DNA from: Nyssa sinensis
Lineage: Eukaryota; Streptophyta; Magnoliopsida; Cornales; Nyssaceae
NCBI GenBank assembly: GCA_008638375.1
Contig: CM018048.1
Location: 50,747,675 to 50,811,674, forward strand
DNA length: 64,000 bases
Direction of reading: 5' to 3'
This document shows, piece by piece, positions 11,359 through 23,483 of the stretch. Each line of letters opens with the position of its first letter. Within the stretch, counting starts at the first letter, position 1. Below the pieces are notes generated by a model. It worked only from the letters and a program-made list of their open reading frames with translations. It was not told the DNA's origin and did no database searches. A program made the position numbers and the translations under genes.

Positions 11359-14300
11359 TACTGCTTCTTGATGATTGTTTAACCGTCATTCCAACATGAC
11401 ATATTGCCGGAGATGATGAACTGGGGAAATTGGATGCCTGAATTGTTCCTTGATATGTTCTCTCCCAAGGACTAAAGCTTACTGTTGTTGTACAAATGCG
11501 TAATCTCTTAGTAGATTGGAGGAAACCAGGTCAAGAAAGCTATAGTTGTGGAGGATCAAATATTCAAATCTTTCTAAAAGTGCTCATTTCTAAAAGATTG
11601 GACAGTCTTGTGGAACTTAAAGCTCTGATTATGATAAAATTCTAACCTTAAAATTTGTTTGTAGGTGGATATAATTCTCATCTCATCCTCACCTTTGATA
11701 CGAAGAAATGATTTACAAATGATAAGCTAAATGCCAAATTGCTAATGGATAATCATTAATGAACAGAAGGAAAAAAAAAAGCAGGGGAGCATTGACAAAA
11801 CAATGGAGATGGCAAGCCAGCAAGTTTTGGGCTGAAAAAAAAAAATGTTGGTTACAGTACCTGGCGGCCGAGGCTTCCTTGTTACACTCAGAATTTTGTT
11901 TGCAGTGGTGACTGAGATTTATTCTGTCATTTATTCTGTTGTTTCATTCAAATTCTTGGAAGTTCATGGCTTTGGTAAACAGAATTGTTGCTATCTTGAA
12001 ACAGATTTCATATCATACAGAATAGAGTTTAAAAAAATGGAAACTAGAATCTTATACGCAGATTTTTCACCATATTAAATGAAAAAAGTGTTGGGATTCA
12101 CCAGTTTCAAAACACTTGTGTCTCACATTAATTGAAAAGTGAGTTTTTAATATATTAGTACATATCATATTGAGTTTTATAAAATTGTGTACAGCTTGGA
12201 AATCAATTAATTGGACACATTACGCCTGCTCAAGGAGTGTTTGCCATTTTTTTTTTCAAAATCTCATATGCAATATACATCTTATTTAATAAATTTCGAT
12301 TTTTAGTGTCCAAATATATAAATTTTATTAAAAATGAATTTATAATTTATAATTTGTAAATTATTAAATTTTAAAATTATAATTTGTAAGTTTTTATTAT
12401 TATAAAATACCTCCTTACATTTTAATTTTTGTATTCTCACACTCCTATGTCTAAGATCTAGATTTCACCGCTTCTGTTTAAGCAAGAATTCCTAATCTGA
12501 AATGATTAGATGATACCAACTAAGTTAGAGTTCATTGATGAGATTTTAGTTTAATTGCCACACATATTGTCTTCTAGAGGTGTTAGCTTGGAGAGAGCTC
12601 GTTACTTGTTTGATAAAACTTCTAATGGACTGTCGCGAGAAACTTTCAAACATTGAAATGTCGGCATCATGTCCCAAAATGGCTCCCACATAAATTTTTA
12701 CTAAACAATTATATCTCTCAAAAAAATGTTAGAGATTTTTAATTTATATTCCTAATTATATCATTAATATGATGTGTTAAGATATAATGTAATTTTTAAA
12801 ATTAACATATCCTAATACATCATATTGAAAATACAAAACTTCAACTAAAATGGCCCTACGCTCGGGTCTATTGCACGATGCCGGGCTTCAAAGTTCAAAT
12901 GCATTGATGAGTAGAGTTTTAAGTTCAACCCACGCAGGGCTGGAGATACCTCAAGATGGGATTGGCCATGTAAAGAAAATATAGAGCTAGCCCCGGCCTG
13001 GTTAGACATATGGACTCTTATCCATTACTTGATCCATATGGATTCTGTAATGATGTCTAAACCTAGTTGTGACTGGGCTTGGTGAAATTGCCAAACAATT
13101 AAATCTTTTCATTTTTTTCTTTACGAAAGCGATGGGATATTATAATTAATGTATTACAACTAATTCAATCAACTTATAACTTGTCATTTTCAATGATGAC
13201 TGTGACTCAAACTCAATTCCAAATTTTGACTTAAAATTTGAATAAAAGTTAAATTTGAGTTTTTTGTTTTCTAATGATCGATAACTTAAATTAAATTTGA
13301 GTTATAAATTTAATTTTACAACAGATTTAGGTACGAGATAAGGATTAGAACTACTATAGCGATGGAGGTTGGTATGCTTGGGGAAGGAGAAGCTCTAACT
13401 TTGATTAAAATAATAGTCTAGAACCTTCATTCCACGAATCTAAAACATGCCTTTCTTAAAATAAAATATATTTAGTATGGATTTAAGTTTAGGATTGGAA
13501 AAGGTTTATGCATTAAGACTATATAACTTAACTTCAAGAATATCCCTAAAATAAACTTTGGATTAATAACTCAACTCAGTTCATAACTAAGTGAAAATAA
13601 ATAATCACATTTCTTTAGTAGAGAAAAACTTGAATTCATCAACTTCCTTTAAAAAAAAATCAACTGGCTAACCCCACTTGGTTGCCAAATAGTTAATCTT
13701 GAAAAAAAGGGGTTTTCCCTCTCAATAATGAGGTCGGGGATCTTTAACTTCAAATCAAATCGCCCACTTTCTAATTAGTTAAACTTCCATTTGTTTTAGG
13801 CTATGTTTAATTGGCCTATTTAGTGCGGAAAAAGACGAAGGAAATGAAAATAGATTTCTCTTATATTTTCACTTCAACTTAAATAAAAATATTGGACATT
13901 AGGAAGGAAAAAAATAAAGAAAATGAAGCTGCATGTAAAATTATAAAATCTCTCCTTACGTCCTCTTGTATTATGCTTTTCCTTCTTAGTTTTCATGGTA
14001 ATTAAATGAAGAAAAACATTTTCCTTTGTATCATTTTTTTCCTTTCCTTCATTAAATAAAGTTTTAGGGTGCTTAAGTTCCTTCTTGTTGCCTAGTACTG
14101 GTGCCAACAGTAAGAACTGAACTCTTAATTGCACTTCTTTCTTTTAAATATCATGTCAATAGTTAAACACTGTATCATAACAGCATTGATCATCTTTTCT
14201 AATATTTCACATCATTTTTGTCTTTACTCCCTTTTTTCATACCAGTATACAAACATATATGCATGCAAACACACAAACATGCATATGAAACTGCGATGAG

Positions 14301-14619
14301 TCTTGTCTAGATGAAATCAATGAACAAATAGAAGATATATTGTTTGGTTTCTGCTCTTAAAATTGATCAAATTATGTTGATCAACTAACAACCAGAAGAA
14401 GATTTCTGTCGACTGCTACAGAAGATGGAAAAGCTTCCAACCAGAGAGAAGAAGCCTTTTTTGAGCAAAGCCCTACAGCCGCAAGAATGAGAAAATTAGC
14501 TCAAGTTGATACTGCCATTTTTTCAATGGTTATTGTGAAGATAAACCATATGTACGAATAGAATTGTAAATTATCAATTGATCTATCATTATTTATATCT
14601 TTTTTCTGAGTGTGTTATG
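11359..14619. other. intergenic region after the receptor kinase gene
   Basis: The first 300 bases probably include the receptor kinase 3' UTR. Beyond that I see no gene. Small open frames such as the one at 11845-12078 have no recognisable domain or supporting context. The sequence is AT-rich and unstructured apart from short homopolymers. Confidence 0.6.
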
Positions 14620-14626
14620 AAACTGC

Positions 14627-17275
14627 AGCAAAAAATGAAATAAAGAAGTGCGTGCAAAATCAAACAAACAAGACAAAAAAACATAAAAATTTACAACAAG
14701 ATGTTCACATTCACTAGTAGTGATCATCAATTTACTATGAATCGAAAGATATTATAAAAGTAAAAATACTTAAAAATTCAAAAGTCCTTTTACACTTAAA
14801 GATGGCACAAAAAGCAGCTCCCACGGCAGAACCAGGAAAAAATTTGGGGATGACTAAAAAATTTTATTAGAAAATTTTTGAGTTAGGACAAAAATTTAGA
14901 GAAATTATGAAATTTCTAAAAAAATTATGACAAAATTATGTGGAGGGCCAAAATTTTGAGGGCGAGAAATAAAAGAAATGCTAGGATTCAATGGTATATA
15001 TTAGACTCAACTAAAATTATAGGATGGACTAATTTAAAATTTGTTACGATTTTACATGAATAATTTTTTTTTTTTTTTTTTTTTCAGAATTTAGGGTGGG
15101 CTGTAGCCCAATCTAACCTACCTTTCCTACCCCCTTTGACGGCTGCTCACTCTTGTAATGATCATATATCTAAAGTCAAGTTAGCATGAAAAACTCTACA
15201 TACATCTAATAAACAGAAAAGTCTTCTACGTTTAGACGGAATTCCATTCGAACCTAAACCACCTCTATGTTTGGACGGAGATACTATATTTTGAATAGTA
15301 AATGATTCATCAAAGATTCAAGAAAATTCATGACACCTACTTAAAACTTTGCATTCTTTTTTCAATTTTCTTTTACATGAACTTATGGAAACTGTGGTGT
15401 TCATTAAAAAAGAATCTTTATCCCCCAGGTTTGTTTTCTTGTTAGCTGTTTTCTATTCAATTATGTCACCTCATCACTTCTTGTTTTTTTAGAAAGATGA
15501 CAACATTGTTGTTGCTTCCGTACTAAGGCATGATTTAGAACCAGACCTCTTCTTCATTTCAAAATGTCAACAGATACCATTTGTCTAAGGCCAGCCTAAC
15601 TTTGTAGCCAACAAAATAATCAGTTTGTTCATAGATTTTTCCTGGTAAGCTTTAGCACCAAAATACACTAGTATTGTATAAGGATCCAATCACCCAGACC
15701 CATGCAATTGTTGCCAAAACTGATTTTAGAAAAACTATCATCTCTCTTGTTACTGGATCTGATCTCATTTACAATACACTGACGACATTTTTTTTTCCAA
15801 CTCTATCATTAAGCCAGCAAAACAATTGTTTTAAGCCAAATTTAAAGAGAGAGTTTCAAATTTTATGTGTCTATCGTATAATTAAACTAGAAGGTTAAGG
15901 TCAAGACGGAGCCAAAAAAAAAATGAAATAAAGAAGTGCGTGCAAAATCAAACAAACGCAAGACAAATAACATAAAAATTTACATGATTCGATAAGATGT
16001 CTACATTCACTAATAACGATCATCAATCTACTATGAATCGAAAGAGATTATAAGAGTGAAAATACTCAAGAATTCAAAAGTCCCTTTACACTTAAAGATG
16101 GCTCAAAAAACAGATCCCATGACAGAATCAGGAAAAAATTTGGAGATGGCTAAAAAATTTAATTAGAAAATTTTTGAGTTAGATAAAATTTTGAGGTGAA
16201 AATTTAGAGAAATTATGAGATTTAAAAAAAAATATATGAGAAAATTATGTGGTGGGCCAAAATTTTGAGGGTAGAAATAAAAGAAATGCTAGGATTCAAT
16301 GGTAAAGATTGCACTGAACCAAAATTATGGGGTGGACTAACTTAAAATTTGTCAAAATTTTACATGTATAAATTTTCTTTTCTAGAATTTGGGGTGGACT
16401 GTAGCCTGATCTAGCCTACCTTTCCTTCCGCCTTTGACGGCTACTCACTTTTACAATGATCATATATTCAAAACTAAGTTAGCATGAAAAACTCTACACA
16501 CATCTGGATAGAAAAGTCTTTTACGTTTGGACGAAACTCCATTTGAACCTAAACCACCTCTATGTTCGGACGGGGATACTATTTTTCGAGTAATCAACAA
16601 TTCATCAAAGATTCAGATGAATTCATGACACCAACTTAAAACTTTGCACTTTTTTTTCAATTTTCTTTTACATGAACTTATGGAAATTGTGGTGTTCATT
16701 AGAAAAGAATCTTTATCCCCCAGGTTTGTTTTCTTGTTAGCTGTTTTCTATTCAATTGTGGTGTTCATTAGAAAAGAATCTTTATCCCCCAGGTTTGTTT
16801 TCTTGTTAGCTGTTTTCTATTTAATTATGTCACCTTAAGACTTCTTTTTTTTGTTCTTTTTAGGTAGATGACAACATTGTTATCGCTTCCGTACTAAGGC
16901 ATGATTTAGAACCAGACCTCTTCTTCATTTCAAAATGTCAACAGATACCATTTGTCCAAGGCCAGCCCAACTTTGTAGCCAACAAAATAACCAGTTTGTT
17001 CATAGACTTTTCCTGGTAAACTTTTCCACCAAAATACACTAGTATTATATAAGGATCCAATCATCCAGACCCAGGCCATTGTTGCCAAAACTGATTTGAG
17101 AAAATTTTTATTACTGGATCCGATCTCATTTACAATACACAAACGACTTTTTTTCCAGCTCTATGATTAAGTCAGCAAAAAAATCATTTTAAGCCAAACT
17201 TAAAAAGAAAGTTTTAAATTTTATGTATCTATCGTATAATTAAACTAGAAGGATAAGGTCAAGACAGAGCCAGAA
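14627..17275. repeat. 1.29-kb direct tandem duplication, two copies
   Basis: Copy A (about 14627-15916) and copy B (about 15917-17275) share an easily read backbone. Both start AATGAAATAAAGAAGTGCG and both end with ATCGTATAATTAAACTAGAAG followed by AAGGTCAAGAC. Matching landmarks are 1,288 bases apart at the left end. Copy B is longer because a 69-bp stretch (16689-16757) is itself repeated in tandem (16758-16826). The copies differ by many substitutions and small indels, so the duplication is not very recent. Words like GGCAGAACCAGG and GACAGAGCCAG inside the unit resemble ends of MITEs. On the minus strand both copies keep a similar frame (near 15560-15730 and 16930-17142; shared residues IGSLYNTSVFW) that I do not recognise. 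Confidence 0.85.
16689..16826. repeat. 69-bp tandem duplication inside copy B
   Basis: The segment starting GTGGTGTTCATTAGAAAAG is repeated immediately, with a 69-base offset and almost no change. Only one unit is present in copy A (near 15390-15460), so this step happened after the 1.29-kb duplication. Confidence 0.85.
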
Positions 17276-17879
17276 AAAAAAAATTAAGGGGGGGGGGGCT
17301 AGAATTTTTTTGGAAAAACTTAAGGAAGAAATTTTTTTTTTTTAAGTTCGGGTGGAGAATTTTAAAGGAAAGTTCTTTTATTCTCAAAACTAGAAGAGAA
17401 TTTACATGTAAATTTTTTTTTTTTTTTGCAAATGTTGAAAGGGAAAAAATTTTATTTTCAAAATTAGAGAAAAAATTTACATGGAAAGTTTTTCTTTTTG
17501 CAAAATTTGGAGGACTCTTCTTGATAATTACGTTCTTGTTTAATATTAATAAAAGTCTAACTTTATTTAAAAAGTCTCACGAATAATTAATGAAAAAACG
17601 TAATTTTATTAATAGAGATTTATTTTATATTTTTAGAGATTTTAGTATATACATTGGGAAGGTAACAAAAGAGCAGACTATGTCATGAAGTAATGTTTAC
17701 ATTTAGAACTCATTTGGTTTGCCAATTTGATGAAGGAAAATAAAAGGATTAAGAAAACATCATCTTTTTCTTATTTTTTACTTAAATTAAGTCTGCATTT
17801 GGTTTGTGAATCTAATAATAGAAAATGTGAAAGTTTTACATTCTAATTTTATTTGAGTAAGAGATAAAAATAAGAGAGA

Positions 17880-17910
<31 letters not shown>

Positions 17911-18938
17911 TAAGCATCAAATCCATGAAACATTGAACTTAACTTAATTGAACTTGTACGAAATGCAGAGAAGCATCAACTCCAAATGCATAGTGCACCA
18001 GCTTATGAGTTTCAACATTCAAGCACAACTCTTATTTAATAATTTCTGTGAACTGTAAATACAATGCTTTTTGATTACTTATAATGATAATGAATTTGAA
18101 AGCAAGACAGCCCCCAAAGCAGCATCCACCAAAAACATAGTTTTCACAAAGTTGTCATAAAGCACAAATTCTAAATTCCAGGTTCCAGGTTCCTGTCTAA
18201 TCGATGTTTCCTTAGTGATGGTTATTTGACAAAAGCCCACGTCATTACCTAAAAAAAGCATCATTAGTTACAAGAAATTACAAAAGTAAGGTAGATTGAC
18301 TAACGCTACCTTTATTCACGAATATAAAATTTTATAATTTAATTAGTTCGAATATTATAAGCGTTAATATCACGTATGATCACGCGTTAATTAAATCGCG
18401 AGTAACGGTCACTTGCAATTAACATTAATATTTTTCATGAAGTAACTTGTTGTATCATATAATATAAAGTAGTAGGGATGTCAATTTTTAAGACAATAAC
18501 ATGATACGAAACTAACGAATTTGGGTTCAGTATAAATGAGTTTGGGTTATAAACAAGTTGACACGTATAATATGATTAATAAACATATCGTGTTTGAGTT
18601 TTAATAGTATCAACCTGTTTAACACAACTTAACACGTTTAATTATAAAAAACAAAATGAGTTAAGGTAATTCGCTTCATGTTGAAAGTTTATTAAAGTTT
18701 GGAGATTTTTTATTTATAAAAAAAAATTTTACTTTGATTTGTCTCATATTTAAAGTTTATTAAACTTAAAAATTATTTATACATATATAAAGATAAATAA
18801 CTTTTTTATTTAAAAACTTAATATTAATGAGTTAAACGTGTCGATACATATAATCTATTTAATAAATATGTTTGATTTGAATTTTAAAATTGGATACGAT
18901 TAATTAATAGTATCAAATTAAGATTAGCAAATATTTTC

Positions 18939-18971
<33 letters not shown>

Positions 18972-19366
18972 CCTTATACTGACGAATTAACACCCCTTCA
19001 AAGCAGGTAATAAGTGACAACTGTTCACAAGTGCTTCAAACTGTTACAAACTCTAAATTAAATTTCGAAAGTCTTGTTTAACTGGATCATAAATTTGGGC
19101 AATCAGTACCCTATCCTCATTATATTTATATATTTATATTTATATATATATATATATATATATATTGGCGGATATACAAGAGGCTATGGTGAACTATGGC
19201 TCCTCTAAAATTTTAAAAATTTAATTTTTTTATTCCTTTCTTTTATAATTTTTTTAAAAAAATTAGGATTTTCCCTCTAATTTTGTTTGTTTTTTTACAA
19301 GACACCCCTCTCAAATTTTATTTTATTTTAACTTTTATTTATCTAAGTCAATAATCTGGATCCACC

Positions 19367-19416
<50 letters not shown>

Positions 19417-21605
19417 AAGCATACTTCCAATATGATAAGTGGGCATTGCTTTTACTTCTTTTTCCTTTTTGTAAACCGTGGGATTTTGAGCCTCAACAGT
19501 CCCTACATAATAGTGCTAAGTTACCATTAAGATCAATTTCAAAATTTTTCTGGAATGTCAAAATAGGATTGATGAAGAAAATGTTATAGACTTTTTGTCT
19601 TCAACTTTCTTCTGGAATGTCAGGCCCCCATTTTCCTTACAAAACACATTGTGGTAACCGAAAAAATTATATTATTGTCGATCTCGAATGTTGAATTTTC
19701 CCAATTATATTAGATTATATAATACACTAACCGACAAAAGTGCTTTTCCTTGTCAAAATTGGGACAAATTTAAGAATGCATATGAAAGCACTCATGTGAG
19801 AGATAAATGAATAATAAATACATTAATCAAATTTATCTATCGAATATTTATTCGTCTGATCTTCAATTGGCGACATGACCCACATCCAGCTTTACAATTG
19901 GTCCTTTCAGAGCGGCCTTCCACAGCGAGTCTACATGAGGTAGCGACCACGCTCCGCGTGGTTGGATGAGGGTTGAAGTCGACATAACTGGCGGCTAACA
20001 TTCATTCGCTCAGGTTTAGGAATTTAACTCATAAAGAGTAACGTCGTTGGGATCGTACGTACGCCGTGACCTATTATTTCCTAGTTGGACCCACTCTCTC
20101 TTTAACCTTGTTTGACGGTTTTTTTGCTTCTGGATGTCAAAAAAATTTGAATGGAATATACAGTGAAATGATATTGTGCTATGATATCTCATTATTTATA
20201 ACATAATTTATTATTTTTAATAAAACATAATATACAATAAAAATATTAATACGTAATATATCAGATTCATGGAAGAATATTTTCAAATGTCTACTAATTT
20301 AAGCAAACGGTCACCACTCATATTTTTTTCAGCTTTACCAAATTCCCCTCCTTTCCATAGATAAATTACATTAATTATATTAATCAATATTAAAATTTAA
20401 CATATAGCATAAATAATACTATGATTCAATTCTTAATACGAAATATATGTCACATGTCAAATTTTTATATACACGAATAAAAATTTATTTCACATATTAT
20501 TTTATCACTAAAAATATTTATCTCCGACTTTGACGTATCTAACTAAACATCTTATATAATTAATTGATTAAATTCTTACTTTTTTTTCGATAAAACAATA
20601 TGAGAATGAGAATCAAACCTATGTTAATTAAGTAGAGAATAAATACTGACGTTATTTAAATAAGACTTTAATTTTATAAAAATCATTTTAATATATTCTT
20701 TTGAAAAAAAATACTAAAAAGAGTCGGTGATTATCTAACAACAACTCTTCGTATATTTCATTTAGATATATAAGAACAATAATTCGTGTTGGTTATACTC
20801 GTCATCATGTGACCCATCCCATCTTATTTAAGTGTAAAAACACAACATAAAAAGAAAGATATTCACATAAAGAAGGCGAAAATTCATGCCATTGGTCAAA
20901 AGAATTCCTCTTTCAACAATTGTAAAACTAGTCTATATCATTGGTACGAAATCATAACAAATGTTAATTAGTCATTGACTTTTCATTTTCAAATGTCGAT
21001 GAAGATACGGTTGCCATGTAACTGCTGACATAAAAACGTGTACAACAATTTAACACCACATTTTTTATCTTCAATGCCGCTTTCATTGCCAACAAATTAA
21101 ATTATTTTTTTGTGCCTCAGTGCCAATTTAAATGACATTCGAGTCACAGATCACTCTTGGTTGGAACCACTTGTAATTTGTTTAGAACGATCCTAGAAAA
21201 TCTCAATTTATATATTGTTAAAAATTAGAGGTTCAATTCTAAATTAGTTTTTTAATATTCAAGTATTAAGAAGAGGAAAAAAGAACTTTTATATATAGAC
21301 GATATGGAACAATTCAATACATCTCTTAAATTATATTTTTCGCAAAGAAAAATTAGATGAGTGACCCCGACTTCTCTAACTTAAAGTTAGAACTCTACAA
21401 AAATATTAAAATCATAACTGTGTGACGGTTCATAAATTAATTTCTCCATTAGTTGATACTTTTTGAGTCTGTGTATATATTTTATACAGATCAACTGGTC
21501 AAGGCGTATTAAACAAGTGAAATTCAAATGCAGAAACCGGGTTTGATCAGTCTGAGAAAACAGTGTAAATCCATTGTAATGCCAATTCACACGTAGTTGG
21601 ATTTG
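17276..21605. other. AT-rich intergenic region with microsatellites and MITE-like DNA
   Basis: No gene is recognisable. The stretch holds AT microsatellites (17881-17907, 18940-18963, 19126-19165, 19371-19410), one GGTGTCAATT-type element (18476-18996), and a MITE-like patch at about 19167-19370. It also holds a less AT-rich patch at 19861-20110 with the perfect hairpin ACCACGC-TCC-GCGTGGT, which may be a relic of a gene or promoter. I see nothing codable there. Confidence 0.6.
18476..18996 (-). mobile_element. GGTGTCAATT-type non-autonomous element, copy 1
   Basis: The element starts GGATGTCAATT and ends AATTAACACCCC, an imperfect terminal inverted repeat. Its interior contains ACACGTATAATATG, CATATCGTGTTTGAG and CCTGTTTAACAC, which are found in reverse complement in the element at 39723-40250. 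It has no coding capacity. An AT microsatellite has grown near its right end. Confidence 0.6.
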
Positions 21606-21789
21606 CTTGGCGGTACATTGTCAACAGTTTGACAAAGACCCTTTCAGGGGTCACTTTCTCTCTCATTTAAAAGCCAATTCTAACACATATTCCGCACCTT
21701 CAATGAAGTTTGCAACAAAGAATAATACAACTTGGAAGAAAAAGGAGATAAAAAAACCAGAGAAGACCCAGGAAGAAGAAGAAGAAGAG

Positions 21790-22528
21790 ATGAAGCTAGT
21801 TTGGTCTCCAGAGACGGCTTCAAAGGCTTATATCGACACCGTTAGATCTGTGAGCATCACTCTAAACCCGTTTTTGTATATTGGTGTTTGATCCGTTTTC
21901 CATCTCTAATGTTGATTTTGTTTGATTTTGAATATTACAGTGCGAGCTTTCCCAAGAATCTAGTGTGGCAGAGCTTGTTTCTGCCATGGCCGCCGGGTGG
22001 AATGCAAAACTAATCGTTGAAACGTGGTCAGAAGGCGGAGTTATCAAGACAAGCATTGGCCTGGCTGTTGCTAGCCGTCATACTGGTGGAAGACATGTAT
22101 GTATAGTTCCAGATGAGCAGTCGAGATTTGAGTACGTTACAGCTATGGAGCAGGCCGGCATGGCGCCGGAAGTTGTTGTCGGCGAGCCGGAGGAAGCGAT
22201 GGGGGGGTTAACAGGTATAGATTTCTTGGTGGTGGATTGCAGGCGCAATGACTTTGCAAGAATTTTGACGGTAGCAAAATTAGGGCACAGAGGTGGAGTT
22301 TTGGTGTGCAAGAACGCTAGCTCAAGAAGTGCTTCCAATTTTGGGTGGCGCAGCGTTCTCGATGGCGGATCGCGTCTGGTGCGCACCGTGTTTCTACCGG
22401 TGGGGAAGGGATTGGATATTGCACATGTAGCAACCAGCGGAGAAAATTCAGGTTCAAAAAAGGGTAAAAGCCGATGGATTAAGCACATCGATCGGGAATC
22501 AGGCGAGGTGAATGTTATCCGGAGGTGA
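21790..22528 (+). CDS. DUF1442 family protein (2 exons)
   Basis: Exon 1 is 21790-21849 (MKLVWSPETASKAYIDTVRS) and exon 2 is 21941-22528. The 91-bp intron is GT-AG, phase 0, and the product has 215 residues. The N-terminal MKLVWSPETASKAYID and the internal GIDFLVVDCRR are typical of the plant DUF1442 family, which has a methyltransferase-like Rossmann fold but no established reaction. I chose the ATG at 21790 because it gives the family N-terminus. The open frame upstream (from 21607) is an acidic, low-complexity leader and probably 5' UTR. The C-terminus (HIDRESGEVNVIRR) also matches the usual family ending. The next gene (24234-28826) converges on it, an order that from memory matches Arabidopsis At1g62840-At1g62850. 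Confidence 0.93.
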
Positions 22529-22970
22529 ACTGTGCAGGGCTAGTGAGAGAGACAGATGATCAAACAGAAGATCACGGATTTAAGGCTGTTCTTTATTTCT
22601 TGGTTTGTTTATAAATTAAAACATACTAATTTGTTGTTTTTATTCCTTTTTCCTTTCCCCTCAACGAGGATATGACCTGTGAGGCTGTAAATATAACTTT
22701 TCGTGATCATCCATGATCTAAACAGTTCAATCACTCGTATGCATGTTTATGCGCAAGTTTATTTATGTAATCTGGCCTAAAAAAGTTGGAACTAGGGGAG
22801 AAATTTTTGTTTCAACTTGTTCTATTAATCCGATTAATCACACTCAATTACGTGATATTGGAGACTGAAAAGACAAAAATGTTTTCTTCTCTTTAATTTG
22901 TAACTATAATTAGTTTGATTCATAAATTTCATCCATGAACCTAATTCATTCAAGAATTACTCGGAATTAA

Positions 22971-23483
22971 GAGCATGTTTAATATATTGGAATAGAATAA
23001 GATAGGAATGGAATAGTATCAGGAATAAAATGAAACATAAAGGGAATAAAAATAATTATTCCATTCTTTTATTTGATTGAATACCAAATAATGGAATGAC
23101 AATTACATTCCTGTGTTTGGTTTGAACTATCAAATTGTTAGAATAAAATTAATATTAAGTTAGATATTCAAAGTACTTGTATAAATTTCAAAGCTTTCAT
23201 GTACGTTTAATGAAAAAAAAAATTCAACTTACATTTTTTTTATTAGCAAAGAAAATAAAATTTCAATCTGTATTTTTTTAATTGGCAAAAAAAATAAAAA
23301 TAAAAATTTTGGTAAAAAATGAAATGAACATTCTGTGATTTTTAGTAAAGAATGACGATTCTAGCTTCTTTGGGAATAGTCATTTTATTTGGAATGACTA
23401 TTTCGACCCAAAAAGTCTAAACAAACATAGAAATGTAATAACATTAAGAATGCACATTTCATTCCGACCTACCAAACATGCCC
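22971..23483. mobile_element. Tourist/PIF-Harbinger-like MITE
   Basis: The 513-bp element starts GAGCATGTTTAATATATTGG and ends ACCTACCAAACATGCCC, whose reverse complement starts GGGCATGTTTGGTAGGT. TAA flanks it on both sides (22968-22970 and 23484-23486), as expected for PIF/Harbinger. Related GGAATAG/GGAATGA words repeat in the interior. It has no coding frame and lies between the convergent DUF1442 and ICT1-like genes. Confidence 0.8.

Noticed and set aside
11845..12078. 77-codon open frame after the receptor kinase
   Set aside because: No recognisable domain, no splice partners, AT-rich surroundings.
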